DNA of 64,000 nt from contig NC_092310.1 of the NCBI RefSeq assembly GCF_036785885.1, positions 4,092,001 to 4,156,000 of the forward strand. The letters are read 5' to 3'. Shown in pieces: positions 46,178 to 57,717 of this stretch. Made by a program: the position numbers and the translations under genes. The notes below the pieces were generated by a model. That model worked only from the letters and a program-made list of their open reading frames with translations, ran no database searches and was not told the origin of the DNA. The DNA comes from Coffea arabica. Its lineage: Eukaryota > Streptophyta > Magnoliopsida > Gentianales > Rubiaceae. Position 1 is the stretch's first letter. Each line of letters opens with the position of its first letter.

Positions 46178-49100
46178 ATACTTGCCTACTTTCATCACCT
46201 CAAATCAATAATTGTATTTTGTCTACTTGCATTATACCTCTATTTTCCCCCTTTTAGGTTGGTTAGTAATACATGCATAGTTGCAATTTTTTTATTCTTA
46301 AACAAAGCTTTGAAGCCATCAAGTGAAGAGAAAAGGTCAATTATTATGGACAATTTGCAACTTTATTCACAGTTGTCGAACACTTTTAAATGACCTACAA
46401 GTGGTCATGTAACATCTCCAACATTCAACTACAAAATAAATAAATAAATAAAAAGCAGCATCTCCAAAAATTTAATCTTCAAAAAAACTTCTTTTCGGGT
46501 TTGGCTGTACAGATCATTATATACGCTACTCAAAAATAGGATTAATCTTGAGTTGATAATCACGGAATTGATAATTTTACCTGAAGAGCACGAGACCAAT
46601 GGTTTAAGCCAGCCAAAATCAAGAATTATTCTAGCATCCAAAAAAAAATACGGATGCACGAAGAGTTTGGCTTGTTTAATTATGTGCCTGTCACACATAT
46701 ATGTGTGTCCTCTTCACTCAAGTATAATTTCTCTATAAAAATTGGGCATACTGATAAAAAAAAATGCGTATTTGGATGAAATAAATTGATCAATATGCCC
46801 CTAAAGCTCAAGATATTGGATTTTGATCTTAAATTGAGACCCAAAAATGTTAATGATCAAAACGGAACATGTTTGCTACACTTGCTGCCTAGGGTATCCT
46901 TGTGAGAGTGTTTTTTGTTTTTTTTTTTATATATTTTTTTCCGGTGAGTGAGATTAAAAATTTGGTAGATCTCAAAAATCAAATATGGAAGTCATATTTA
47001 AATTTTTCTTTGAAATTCATGTAGTTTTCATCAGATCTGACTATCTAATGACCGAAAGATATGGATACAGATTTGTTAGATTGCAATGATATTCATTTGA
47101 TGAAAGATTTCCTTGGAGTGTCAATGCTATCAATTTATGATTTTTTTAGATATGTTGTATCATTTGGTTTTCAGTTTTTTATCGATCGATCTGTATAATG
47201 TTTGATGTACTTATTGCCATTATTACAAATATTGGAATGAAATTGTTCTTTATATATAGATATAAAGAAATTCTTTCCTATCTCATACAAAAACAAAGTA
47301 AACCTAAACCTTGAAAACAAGAAGTCGGTGAAACGATTCCAAACGGTCATTTAACACTATTATTCCTAATTACCCAAAAAGTATCTCATGTTTATACATT
47401 GTTGCTATTGGGTTTAAAAGTTTTCTGTTGGTATTAGGCACCCCATACATGTTAAGTGCTTCTAAACGAAAGAAAATAGACGAAATGGATCCAGTGTTTT
47501 CGACGTGGTACCTTGTAAAATATGCATCATCATTCACAAGGTACAAATTCTTGAAATTTGCTAAAGCTTGTGATATGGGATTCTCTTCTCCCAAAATAGG
47601 CTGCCTATAATACAAATAGATACTTCCAATTGGATTTAGATGGCATTTTTTTTTTTTTCTATTGATATTGCCATTAGATACTTTTCGTTAAGGAATTTCT
47701 TAAGAATCTACCTGTGGCAAGATATTCTATCCCAGAAAGTGATTTAAAGCAATAGCTATAATAGATTTAAGAAATCAATACAAATAAAACTAACATTTAT
47801 ATTCTTGGATATCTTTCATTTGGATGAATCATTGTAGTTCGATACGTACATGCATGTTTTCTAATGATCAGTTCTGATTAAAACTGATTTAAGTCGAAAG
47901 AGAAATTTAGATTTAACAATAATGGAAAAATTGCAAATCTAAAAAACTAGATCCTAGATTTACAAAATCACACATTTCACAAAAAAAAAAGAAGACAAAA
48001 AATAAAAAGAAAACTCTCAGAAGGAAAAACCCAAGAGAGAACAAAACTCTTACTAGAAGAATTTAAAAGAGAAAAAACTCTCACTAGAAAATTTTAGAAA
48101 AGAAGAATCTTTCATTAGAAAACCCTAAGAAAGAATTTATTTAAATAAGAGAAACTAAAAACTAGAAACAAGTTCCCTTTCATGGGGAAAGATTGGATTT
48201 GGTCTCTCTCTAATGAGAGAGATGAAGGAGATTTTGACGGGAAGAGTTCTAGAGAGGAGGAGAGATAGTTAACGATACTTCATTTAAATCCAGTAAAAAA
48301 AACATAAAAGAATCAGAGTAATATGACTAATCAGAAACGGACTTAAACTGTGATTTAATTGTAAGCAGTTTTAGGTGAGGACGAAAATTTTCTGAAAGCC
48401 TATGATTTGTGATTTGTTTATGGAATTTTCATAATCTGTCCTTTTACTCATAGCGGACCAATTATCTGTGGCTGATCAAGAATTTCTGCATATTGACATT
48501 AACTGTGCGGTTGTAGTCACATAGGCCAATCAAAATAACGTTCTCAATTTAAGATATATAAGGCTATACGCCAAGCAAATGTATTATCCTCTTTTTATTC
48601 ATACAAATTTTCAAATTAATTTTACGATTTCCCAAATATAAATATACTTAATATCATTTTAATTAGTGCCCATTGTGCTGCCTTTAAAACAAACTTGAAA
48701 AAAAAAAAAAAGGAATTCGCCACATAACAACTGATTCTTTTTTCTTTCTTGAATGAAACGAGTTACAATTAATTAGGCTCGCATTGAAATACTCGTAGTT
48801 GTGCTAATGCCAAATTATGAACAGGCTTGAAACAAAAAGAAAAAAATTTAGGGACAGCTTCCATTTGGTGGTCATGGTCTTAGGGTTTGCTCTCTATATA
48901 AAAATTGCTACTTCCTAAAGAGCTGTTTTAGAGACCTTCATTAGCTTGACTGTACTCAATTTTGTATCCTAAAGGAATGTAGTTTTCTACTTTCTAAACT
49001 AACATTAGGTCAAAATATACATCTCCAAATTTGTATCATCCTTTTTTTTTTGGGATGGGGGTTGGGGGGGGGGGGGGGGGGTTTATCTTGTTATCCTTCT

Positions 49101-49557
49101 TTTCTTACAAAAAAACAAAGCATTTAATTCGATCAAGTGCAAACAAGGACAAAGCCGACCTAGTACAAAGGAACAAGGGTCATGGCGATTACGGCCACAA
49201 AAATAACAAACTCCCCAACCTATTTAAAAATAGGCCAATTAATTAAATAACTGTATATACATATAAAAATACTTCCTACTAAATTGATGGGGCAGTATTA
49301 GTAGAAGATCATAATGCTATACATTGTGTATGGTTCCAAGTGTGAGTGTTCAGTCCCTCTCCAATTTCTTTAACAAATACATCAGCAAAGTCAAAAGCCA
49401 CAAATTGGTATCTTCCAATTGATAATATAAAAGTCAGCCTCAGGTGTAATGTGTATGAACAATTTAGAGTTTTATATATCCTTTTAAAAGTCATAAAAAA
49501 ATAAGTGTAGACACAGTTGATTTTGGTGTTTGTTTTAAATACTTTGGGTTTTGTTTT
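46178..49557. other. AT-rich spacer
   Basis: No secure gene. Notable points: an unrecognised minus-strand frame at 47370-47615, a diverged inverted repeat at 47700-47815 (matching 43800-43905), an AAGAA/TCTC-rich stretch with repeated AGAAAAACTCTCA at about 47990-48150, and an 18-base G run at 49064-49081. Confidence 0.45.
47370..47615 (-). other. unrecognised open frame of 81 codons
   Basis: Reads YYRQPILGEENPISQALANF ... and has a more protein-like composition than other frames here, in otherwise AT-rich DNA. No motif or relative is recognised and the start Met may be arbitrary. It could be an exon fragment of a lost gene or chance. Confidence 0.2.
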
Positions 49558-50613
49558 GGGTTATTATCACTTTACCCCATTAACGTTTGGTGCTACTATT
49601 AATTTTTCCTTTAACGTTATCTTTTAGTCACTTTACCCCTAAGATTAACGGTCAAATTTAACGGAGTTTGTTAATTAAAGTGAAAAGACATGTTTAACCC
49701 TTAAAATTATTATCACTTTACCCCCATAAAATATAGCGTCATTATCAATTTATCCCATAGAATTATTTTTTAGGTAATTTATCCTACCATTAAACCAACT
49801 TAGCAAGTTAAAAAACTTTAGAAAAAAATACCCTTCTCTTTGCATAATAAAAATAATAAAAAATTTAGAGTGACTCTTCTCCTTTTTAGTATCAAGAAAA
49901 AAAGTCAAAGTATTAATTTCTTTCTTCTTGGCAATCTTATTAATATTGAAAAAAAAAATAGAAAGATGAAGAGGGGGAGGGGGAGAGAGAGAGCTCAATT
50001 CTTTTTTTTTTAAATTACAAATAAGAAAAAATTAAATACTTTTATTATTTTAAAATTATTTCACGTTTTTGTTTACGACCAAATTCCAATTCTAACCTCG
50101 ACAACCTTAAAGTAATACGATAATGTTAGACTTTTCTTTATTTTCATTTTTGGCAAAATCTAATTTTTTGTCTCCTTCTTTCCTATCTCTTTTTCTTTTC
50201 TTAGTATTAATAAGTGTGAAATTTTTTTTTTTTGAGAAAACCCTTTTATTTTTATATTTTTTGATCTCTTAAAGTGAAAAAAAGGAAGAATAACCATTCC
50301 AACTTTTTTATTTTTAATTATATATAAAAAGGGTAAACATATTTAAAATTTTTAAACCATACTAGTTAGATTAATGATGAGGTAAAATGCCTAGAAAATA
50401 ATGTTAGGAACTAAAGTGATTGTATCACTATAATCCAAACGAATAAAGTGATAATAATAATGTAGTAATGCTATAAAATAAAAGGGTATTTTTGTCTAAA
50501 ATTTCTTAACATATTGAGTTGAATTACTTATGGGGGTAAAGTGATTAAAAGATAACATTAGGGGGTAAATTGATAGTAGTAAATAATTTAAGGGGGTAAA
50601 GTGATAATAACCC
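49558..50613. mobile_element. Mutator-like MITE
   Basis: 1056 bp flanked by the exact 9-bp duplication TTTTGTTTT (49549-49557 and 50614-50622). Inverted ends GGGTTATTATCACTTTACCC are perfect over 20 bp and extend imperfectly to about 60. The interior is AT-rich with no transposase. Confidence 0.93.
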
Positions 50614-50622
50614 TTTTGTTTT

Positions 50623-51722
50623 CAACAGTAAGTTTTTCTTGTTGTAAGCTAATTAAGCAAAACATTGATTGTTTAAAACTTATATGAAAATTTGAAAACT
50701 ATTTTTGGTTTTAAATAGTTTAATGAACCAAAACCCTTTCCTCAAAGCCCTTTTAAACTAAGGTCAGCTAATGATTTGGAGAAACCTAAACTTTAAGCTT
50801 AAAAAAGTTACAATAAACTGCTGAGATTAATCCCTTTGCCCTTTATTTGTCTGCCTATTTATTTCTGCTAGCAATGCAAGAACAGAGGATCTAAAACAAA
50901 AACAATGTTGATAATCTATGCACATCACTAATATAGCACGAAAAACACTTTATATTGCAAAAAAAAAAAAATACAAAATCAAAACCAATATTCTTTTGCC
51001 TATTTTACAAATTAATTAGTCTCTAATATGTCTGAATTGCCTATTTAATTTTCTAAATGTCCTACAAGCTTCTCTTGTTGAAATCTTCATCATATTCTTG
51101 TCACTTTTTTAAGGAACTTAGGACGTATCACTCATTCTCCTATAACTTCCACACAATTTTTTAGTATCCAATGTGGTAATGAGCATAATTTGAACTTTAT
51201 TATGTGTATCCAAATTTCAAAAGTCACTGATGTTACTCAAGTAGTATAATAATCCCTTACCCAATAAAACTTGAAATTGTAAATGTCATGCATGACATGC
51301 AATTATTAGTTTATCTTAGACTTATTGTTTTGTCTACTTGGCTACTTGTCTGCTTGCCTTCATGAGTTGCATGGATTTTTCCCCTCTTGCTCTGGAATAC
51401 ATCAATGCATACACACGGGATCCTCAGTACCACTTTTTCAGTGACAATTCAGTGCCATTTCTATATTTATGTCAAGTGTCCTGTTTATTTAATTTGTCAT
51501 ATGCTAATTATTTAAATTTCTTCTACCATCATATGATAAGTGAGATTAATATTGAATTTGACATCAAATAATGACATAGAGGATCCCAACTGCAGTGCAT
51601 ATTGCATAGTTAAATTGCCTTTTCCTTAAAAGAAGGCTCTTTTCTAGAACAAGTTGCAAAAGTTAAACAAATATGGACAATAAATGCCTTTAGACACAAT
51701 TGCCAAACACTTGAAACTCAAC
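50623..51722. promoter_or_regulatory. upstream region of the F-box/kelch gene
   Basis: AT-rich, no other gene supported. The 77-codon frame at 51338-51571 has no motif. The Mutator-like MITE ends 1.2 kb before the ATG, so it may lie near the promoter. Confidence 0.45.
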
Positions 51723-51729
51723 TATAAAT
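51723..51729 (+). promoter_or_regulatory. candidate TATA box of the F-box/kelch gene
   Basis: TATAAAT, about 100 bp before the ATG at 51826, giving an expected leader of about 70 bases. The TATA context CAACTATAAATTG is typical of plant promoters. Confidence 0.6.
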
Positions 51730-51825
51730 TGCCACTATTATATCCTCCAAACTCATCAAATCTTTCCAAACATTCTTCTCATCAACTTCCTTCCTTATTT
51801 TTCTCTACACAACAATCACTAAGCT

Positions 51826-52836
51826 ATGGAATTAATTCCAGCCTTGCCCGAAGAACTCGGTCTAGAGTGTTTGATTCGGTTACCCTACACGGCTCACCGA
51901 GCTGCCACTCAAGTGTGTCGCCAATGGCGCAAGCTACTGAGAAGTCAAGAATTTTACTACCACAGGAAGAAATATGGGTACACCGAAAAATTGGCTTGCT
52001 TAGTCCAGGCATTTCCTGCTGAAAAAACCATCCCTGATACAAAACCTGCGAGTTCACCGAGTTACGGACTCACTGTGTTTGACCCGTTGAGTCAGACGTG
52101 GGAGCGACTCGGTCCGGTTCCCAAGTATCCAAATGGGCTGCCTTTGTTTTGTCAGCTGGCCAGCGGTGAAGGAAAGCTAATTGTCATGGGTGGATGGAAC
52201 CCGGCGAGTTATGAACCGGTTCGAGATGTTTTCGTGTACGATTTCACGACTCAGGGGTGGACTCAAGGGAAAGACATGCCATCAAAGAGATCATTTTTTG
52301 CAGTTGGTGCAATTGGGAGCAAAGTTTATCTAGCAGGCGGGCATGATGAGAACAAGAATGCACTGAAATCTGTGTGGGCTTATAACGTTTCGGAAGACGA
52401 GTGGGTTGAGTTGACTCAGATGAGTCAAGAACGTGACGAGTGTGAAGGAGTCGTAAATGGTGATAAGTTCTGGGTGGTGAGCGGGTACAAGACGGAGGCT
52501 CAAGGCGAGTTTGAAAGTAGTTGCGAGTCATATCAACTCGACACGGGTGACTGGAGCCGAGTTGAGGGGGTTTGGAAACCTGGAAAATGTCCAAGATCAT
52601 GTGTTGGAGTAGGAAATGATGGGAAGCCGGTGAGTTGGCCCGAGTCAAATTCCGGAGCTGGAGAAGGAGCAATCGGAATTAAAATGGACGAGTTAGTGAT
52701 ACTGAAGAGTGGCTCAGCTGACCAGGAGTTTTTCTTAGGTAAAATGGATGGGGCAAATATTGACAAATTGAAGAAGCTGGAGGTGCCTAATGAATTTTCC
52801 GGTTTAGTTCAATCGGGGCGCTTTGTAGAAATTTGA
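51826..52836 (+). CDS. F-box/kelch-repeat protein, KMD/KFB type
   Basis: Intronless 336-residue protein. The N-terminal F-box (about 3-45) reads IPALPEELGLECLIRLPYTA, then VCRQWRKLLRS, and would dock to a SKP1-like adaptor of an SCF ubiquitin ligase. Kelch repeats follow: LIVMGGWNPASYEPVRDVFV (about 120-140), KVYLAGGHDENKNALKSVWA (about 165-185), MSQERDECEGV, then FWVVSGYKTEAQGEFESS (about 215-235). These form the substrate-binding propeller. The layout matches the small plant group including At1g80440, At1g15670, At2g44130 and At3g59940, whose members target phenylalanine ammonia-lyase and type-B cytokinin response regulators for degradation. Length is slightly below the family's usual 350-420, mainly a short C-terminus. 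Start chosen at the first ATG, which opens with the family's MELIP. Intact and probably functional; which family substrate it binds cannot be told. Confidence 0.95.
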   Translation: MELIPALPEELGLECLIRLPYTAHRAATQVCRQWRKLLRSQEFYYHRKKYGYTEKLACLVQAFPAEKTIPDTKPASSPSYGLTVFDPLSQTWERLGPVPKYPNGLPLFCQLASGEGKLIVMGGWNPASYEPVRDVFVYDFTTQGWTQGKDMPSKRSFFAVGAIGSKVYLAGGHDENKNALKSVWAYNVSEDEWVELTQMSQERDECEGVVNGDKFWVVSGYKTEAQGEFESSCESYQLDTGDWSRVEGVWKPGKCPRSCVGVGNDGKPVSWPESNSGAGEGAIGIKMDELVILKSGSADQEFFLGKMDGANIDKLKKLEVPNEFSGLVQSGRFVEI

Positions 52837-53461
52837 TAGAATTTGATGAGCGTTGGGCCCCACCTTATTTTTCTTTTTAGCCCCCTCAATTTTGAATTGT
52901 AGTACGTTTGGTACCAGAAACTTTTGCTTTAATTGGTACTTAGGTTGAATGCTTGAAAAATACATAAGTAGTACTTTACTCCCCAAATCAGTTTTGTGGG
53001 CACTTGGCTCTTTCTTGATATTTTTAGACAAGAGTATTACTATGGCTACCTCTGGCATTTTTTTCCTCTTCTTTTTTTTTTTTTTGGTGGGTGATTTACA
53101 AAAACTACTTTTTATTTTGCATTTTACTCTGTAACGTTATTTTTTTCTCACTTTGCTCAAGGATGTGGCTTAAGATGTAACTAAGTTCTTGTTTAGGGTA
53201 TATGCTAGTGTTGTAAAATGTAGTTAAATTATGGGGGAAAAAAAACGTAACTAGCACATGGTCTTTTCCTATCCTAAAGTTCATTACCTCTCACCAAAAT
53301 GTTGGTTCTTATTTTCATGAAATTATTTTCGATTACAACAATAGGGATTAAGAGCTTTTCCTTTTAAATTTTATCTCTCTACAATTCTGACTATTGACAA
53401 TTGCTAACTGGCTTAAAACATGAAGGTTTTTTGCTTTTTCATCGTCAACAAATAAGAACTT
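52837..53461. other. 3' flank of the F-box/kelch gene
   Basis: Likely 3' UTR and spacer, with a T-run at 53069-53085. Overlapping short frames (52804-53058 minus, 52949-53134 plus) have no support. Confidence 0.5.
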
Positions 53462-53545
53462 TCAACGAAGATTTGGTCTAGTGGTTAAAATTGAGACTTA
53501 GAACTTCAAGATTCCGGATTATAATCTCACTTTCCTCTAAAAGAT
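53462..53545 (+). mobile_element. degenerate tRNA-related SINE relic
   Basis: GGTCTAGTGGTTAAAATTGAGACT with a weak box-B-like GATTCCGGATTATAATCTC. Same old family as 16484-16570 and 18766-18860. Confidence 0.5.
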
Positions 53546-53549
53546 AAGG

Positions 53550-53826
53550 ACCAAAGAAAAAGGGCACCACTGTCAGTTTCATATGGAGAAATATCGAGTG
53601 GAAAAAATGTTTTATTGTTTGACTAATAAATCACTGATTGGTACGCATACATGTGATAGAAATCTTTCCTTTTTTTTTTTTTTTTTTTTTAAATACGGAT
53701 AAGAGCCAAAGAAAAGGAGCACCACTGTCAGTTTCATATGGGGTAGTTAATAATATCGATTGGAAAAAATAAGGTAATGTTTGACTAATAAACTGCTGAT
53801 TGATACGCATACATGTGATAGAATGT
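53550..53826 (+). repeat. direct duplication of about 110 bp
   Basis: 53554-53662 and 53706-53820 share AGCACCACTGTCAGTTTCAT-like and ACGCATACATGTGATAGAA blocks at a spacing of about 155 bp, separated by a T-run (53670-53690). Confidence 0.8.
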
Positions 53827-54001
53827 GTTGACTTAAAAGTCAAGGATATTTAAGACATGACTATCATACCCAGTAAAACACAGGATCATGAGAATAACAC
53901 GAGATATTTTATTCGTATGCATATTATACGAGATATTTTTCGAAAGTACGACTCGGTATAAAAATATGTGTTTGACAAAATTATGCATATAAATTCATAT
54001 G

Positions 54002-54124
54002 TTTTTTTTTTCGGAACGATATTTTATAGATAGCTAAACTCTTTACAATTTCAAGTAAAGACTTGAAGGGGCTTTACAGACAGTGCATACTAGCACTGAG
54101 GAATCCAAAATTCCTCATCTTGAA
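54002..54124 (-). mobile_element. short SINE-like retroposon
   Basis: 123 bp with a T-run at its left edge (A-tail on the minus strand), flanked by the exact 16-bp duplication CATATAAATTCATATG (53986-54001 and 54125-54140). It is short and has no clear box A/B, so it is a truncated SINE or another short retroposed RNA. Confidence 0.8.
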
Positions 54125-54140
54125 CATATAAATTCATATG

Positions 54141-55104
54141 TGAATAATACAAAAATATTTGAAAATTACAGACATAGTGAGATGTTTTTCTCACTATAAA
54201 TTTTGTTTACCTTATTACTTAAATATGTATAATGCTACAGTTATTATGATAAACGCTACTCTTATTTTGTATATAACACATAAATATGTCACTATCCTTA
54301 CTCAAATTTTATAAGAATTTTTAAAATTGAAGCATAATTTGAGAAATATAATAAGTTGAAAGTTTATTACATGTTTTATATGATTAACTGAAACGTCTGA
54401 ATATTTCAAAATATTTTTAAAATGTATGAAATACAGACGTTCTTTTTAATGATACATATAAATGTGCATTATATGAGTATAATATAAGTATTTACTAACT
54501 ATGATACCTATCACCAAAAATATGTATCTTATGTTTGATGATCCATTTGGAAGATTTTTAATATTAATTACTATAATATTTTATGATGATTTAAAAATAA
54601 TTGAAAATACGCTCTTAAGGAGTAATAGAAAACATTTTTTTTTAAAGTAAATCATATCCAAATGAAATATCTTCTGACCACTAAAACATTTCAACATTTG
54701 AATATCATGACAATTACAACCCTTCGTGATTTATCAATGTAAAATACCATTTGCAAGTATTAAGCAGCATCATTTCTTTGCATTCAATACATAAACACAG
54801 ACGCCGCTTGTATTGACTTGAACGAATAATTCCAATGCCTTTTATATCAAGTTAAGAATAATTGAATTCTATCAACTTGATGCCATTGAATCTAAACAAT
54901 TTCTAAAGTCTTTGGTGCCATTTCTTTTCTTGCCGCCTTGCCGGAACTCAAACCAAGATTATCTTAGCTCAGGGACCATATCTATTGTCCCGCTTGTATT
55001 TGTATCTAGTCATTTTCTCCAAGAAGCTTGGTGGGTTTTCCACATTTCCACGTTAGAAGTAGACCTTCAAAAAAGTGCAAAACAGCTTACTTTTGAGTTA
55101 TACT
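54141..55104. other. AT-rich spacer
   Basis: No gene or paired repeat recognised. The plus frame at 54912-55106 has no motif. Confidence 0.45.
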
Positions 55105-55121
55105 GATAACGATTGAAAGAA

Positions 55122-55375
55122 ATCACTGGGCCTGGCCACCACCTAGTTGGTGGGGTGGGAGGCAGGGGTTCAAACCTTGCCTCCCATCAAAATGTCACAT
55201 TTAAGTGGTTTGTTTTCAAAAAAATTCAGGTGGGTGTGCTGTGCACCCGTCTGGTCCGGTGGTAGTTCAGCCTCCCTCCAAATTATTCCTGGACCTCCTT
55301 AGATCCGCCTTCTTCCCTTTAACGTAGGATAGATTAAATTTATCGTTTTCGGAAAAAAAAAAAAAAAAAAAGAAA
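55122..55375 (+). mobile_element. tRNA-derived SINE, family C
   Basis: 254 bp with an A-tail, flanked by the exact 17-bp duplication GATAACGATTGAAAGAA (55105-55121 and 55376-55392). Box A CCACCTAGTTGGTGGGG and box B GGGGTTCAAACC lie close together at the 5' end. The second half holds CCCGTCTGGTCCGGTGGTAG, resembling another box A, so it may be dimeric. Confidence 0.93.
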
Positions 55376-55807
55376 GATAACGATTGAAAGAAGATGCATT
55401 TAACCGGGAACAGGACATGCATGCAGTTAAAGACTTTAGCAATAAAGAGGTCCATTACGATTTTCAAAAAGATGAATGCGACTGATCATCTGGGAAACAC
55501 GAAAGTCCATGCGTGGGAGGACCACAGTGGCAATTGGTTACTGTGCCAATTGTTCTTTTTAGTATCACTGGCAGCAAAAAACAAAAAAAAAAATCTATAG
55601 ATTATTTGAAGACGTATATCGTTTGTGTTATTTACTTTAATATTTCTAATATAATATACGTGAAATAAAAAATGAATCAAAAAAGATTGGAACATGTCTT
55701 TAGCAATTAATCAAACAAATTTCTGAATAATTTGTTATCCATATCGAGCCAAGAATTCTCAAGTGCATACAAAGCACATTTAAAAGTATTTTTTTTCTTT
55801 AATACTG

Positions 55808-56698
55808 GTGGGCATGTCAATAGGCAAGTCTTAACCAAACTCAATTTAAATCCATCATGATTTTTATGAGTTTGAGTCTAATTTTTCAAATTCAGACCTT
55901 ACTCAGACCTAAAATCTTATAAAAATCCTGTAAGGGTATTATGGGCTTGAATTGGTGGCGAAGCCACGTGCAAGCAAGTGGGGTCAATTAACTCCACTTA
56001 ACTTTGGAAAAATTAATTTTTAGTCTTAGAAAATTTAGAAAATTTTAAAGTTGTATACTAGTTGACCCGTTAAATTTTACCAAATTCTATTTTTTGTATA
56101 TATTGAGCCCAAATAATTGAAACTTTATTATTCTTATCATCACAATAATTTGAATTTGTTTGAAGTTATTTATTGAAGTTAGTTCAAGAATAAATTCTTC
56201 CAAAATTTCCAAAAATAAAGGATGAACTTTCTTGAGTGGAGTGGGAAAACCAATTCCTCAATCCAATTTTTTCAAACTTCAAAGTTTCGAAAAACAAGAA
56301 TCTTTCAAGTGGATGCTAAATTTTTTATTTATAATACGAAATTAAGTTATCGTGATTTTTATTTATAATAGGGTAAAGATACATTTCTTAAAAGAACCCA
56401 TAGAAGATTAAGTTGGTGATAGTTCGCAAATTATTTTTAAAAAAATTAAGAGCTTTAGTTACTTACATTCGAAAAGATTTATTAACAAAATTAATAATGA
56501 ATTGATTTTGTAATGTTTTAATAAAATGAGTACTCCAAGATACAATTATAATCTGTATGTAATGTTAGCAATTTCTTTTTTTCACAAATACTAAAATTTG
56601 ACCCCACTTACTGTGGGGTCTTGGCTCTGCCCTTGGGCTGAATAGAGTTTGTTTTTATATAATTCAAATCTAGATACCCAAACCTACACAAATGTCCT
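55808..56698. mobile_element. degenerate hAT-like MITE with a nested second MITE
   Basis: Left GTGGGCATGTCAATAGGC, right complement GGACATTTGTGTAGGTTTGG. Inner AACTCAA/CAAATC repeats resemble 41494-42223. No clear duplication. The second element (55953-56634) is inserted in it. Confidence 0.45.
55953..56634. mobile_element. hAT-like MITE, nested
   Basis: About 680 bp. Ends TTGGTGGCGAAGCCACGTG and complement AAGGGCAGAGCCAAGACCC are imperfect inverses, followed by GTGGGGTCAA repeats at both sides. Flanks GGGCTTGAAT and GGGCTGAAT agree except for one base deletion, as expected of an old 8-bp duplication. Confidence 0.65.
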
Positions 56699-56913
56699 TA
56701 ACTATTAGTCAATAGATTTATTGTAAGTCTGTAACCATGTTTTATTACCAAAGGAATATTTTTTATATAAAAAAATATTTTGACACTGCTAGCTTTTATT
56801 TTATTTTATGTAAAATGAGTTTCAAAGATTAATTCCCATATGTAAAGCTCACATTACATAATGACACATATTCAAGGACACATTTTGGTGGGGAAGGAGG
56901 AAGAGCAGCTGGC

Positions 56914-56946
56914 CTCCCCTCCCCTCCCCTCCCCTCCCCTCGCCCC
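56914..56946. repeat. (CCCCT)n tandem repeat
   Basis: Five to six CCCCT units. The C-rich strand gives evenly spaced C4 runs, a possible i-motif, with a G-quadruplex on the other strand. Confidence 0.85.
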
Positions 56947-57168
56947 TAAAAAAGAATTTAAAACCTTTACTTTATAGCATAGGTTTTAACTAAAAAGTTC
57001 ATAATTTTATAATTCTTGCCATCTCAAAAACTTAATATGTTTATCCTTTTTCATTTTTGCTGTACAATTGAATTTTTTCTTTTTAAAATTAAGCATTCTA
57101 TGAGATAAATTAGGTAAAGAAGTGGATAAGGAGCGTAGAATTTGTATACAGATTAAATATTCTATAAT

Positions 57169-57295
57169 TTTTTTTTTTTGAATTCAAGGAGAGATTCTGA
57201 ATCTTACAAGGGAAAGGGAAAGCAAGGATTTGAAATTCGAACTAAGGACCTCAAAATCACTGGCTAATATCGTTCTCTTTATCAAACTTTAGTGT
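57169..57295 (-). mobile_element. tRNA-related SINE relic
   Basis: T-run at the left edge (A-tail on the minus strand) and minus-strand box-B-like GGTCCTTAGTTCGAATTTC, with a box-A-like AAAGTTTGATAAAGAG. No duplication found. Confidence 0.5.
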
Positions 57296-57717
57296 TCACT
57301 CCCTCCCTCCTAAATAAAAATCCTGATTTCATACCTCCATATATTTACTTTCACTGTAAAATGAAAAAAGTTGAGGAGTTTCATACAACTTTAATTGAAT
57401 TTGAATGTTGGATGTAGATGAAATTTGCAGAGAAGCCAGCTGATATAACTCTATTGTCATGCCCCATATTCGGAACATAATACCATCATATCCTGTAGCT
57501 AATCCATAAGGCAGAAGGCACGAAACTAAACAAATTTAAATTCTATCAAATATCGAACACTATTCCCTACATAGCAACCATTTCCTTCCGAACCAAAGGA
57601 GATTAAATTTCACAAGTTCATCCAAGGATCTAACTTATAATCAACCATTTCTGAATGCTTACATAACTAGCAAAAATCGAACATCAAATACAAATTCTCA
57701 TTCCTTCGGTACAAATT
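57296..57717. other. spacer, nothing recognised
   Basis: No open frame, repeat pair or motif seen. Confidence 0.4.

Noticed and set aside
52244..52766. Minus-strand frames opposite the F-box/kelch gene
   Set aside because: They are antisense shadows of a well-supported coding region.
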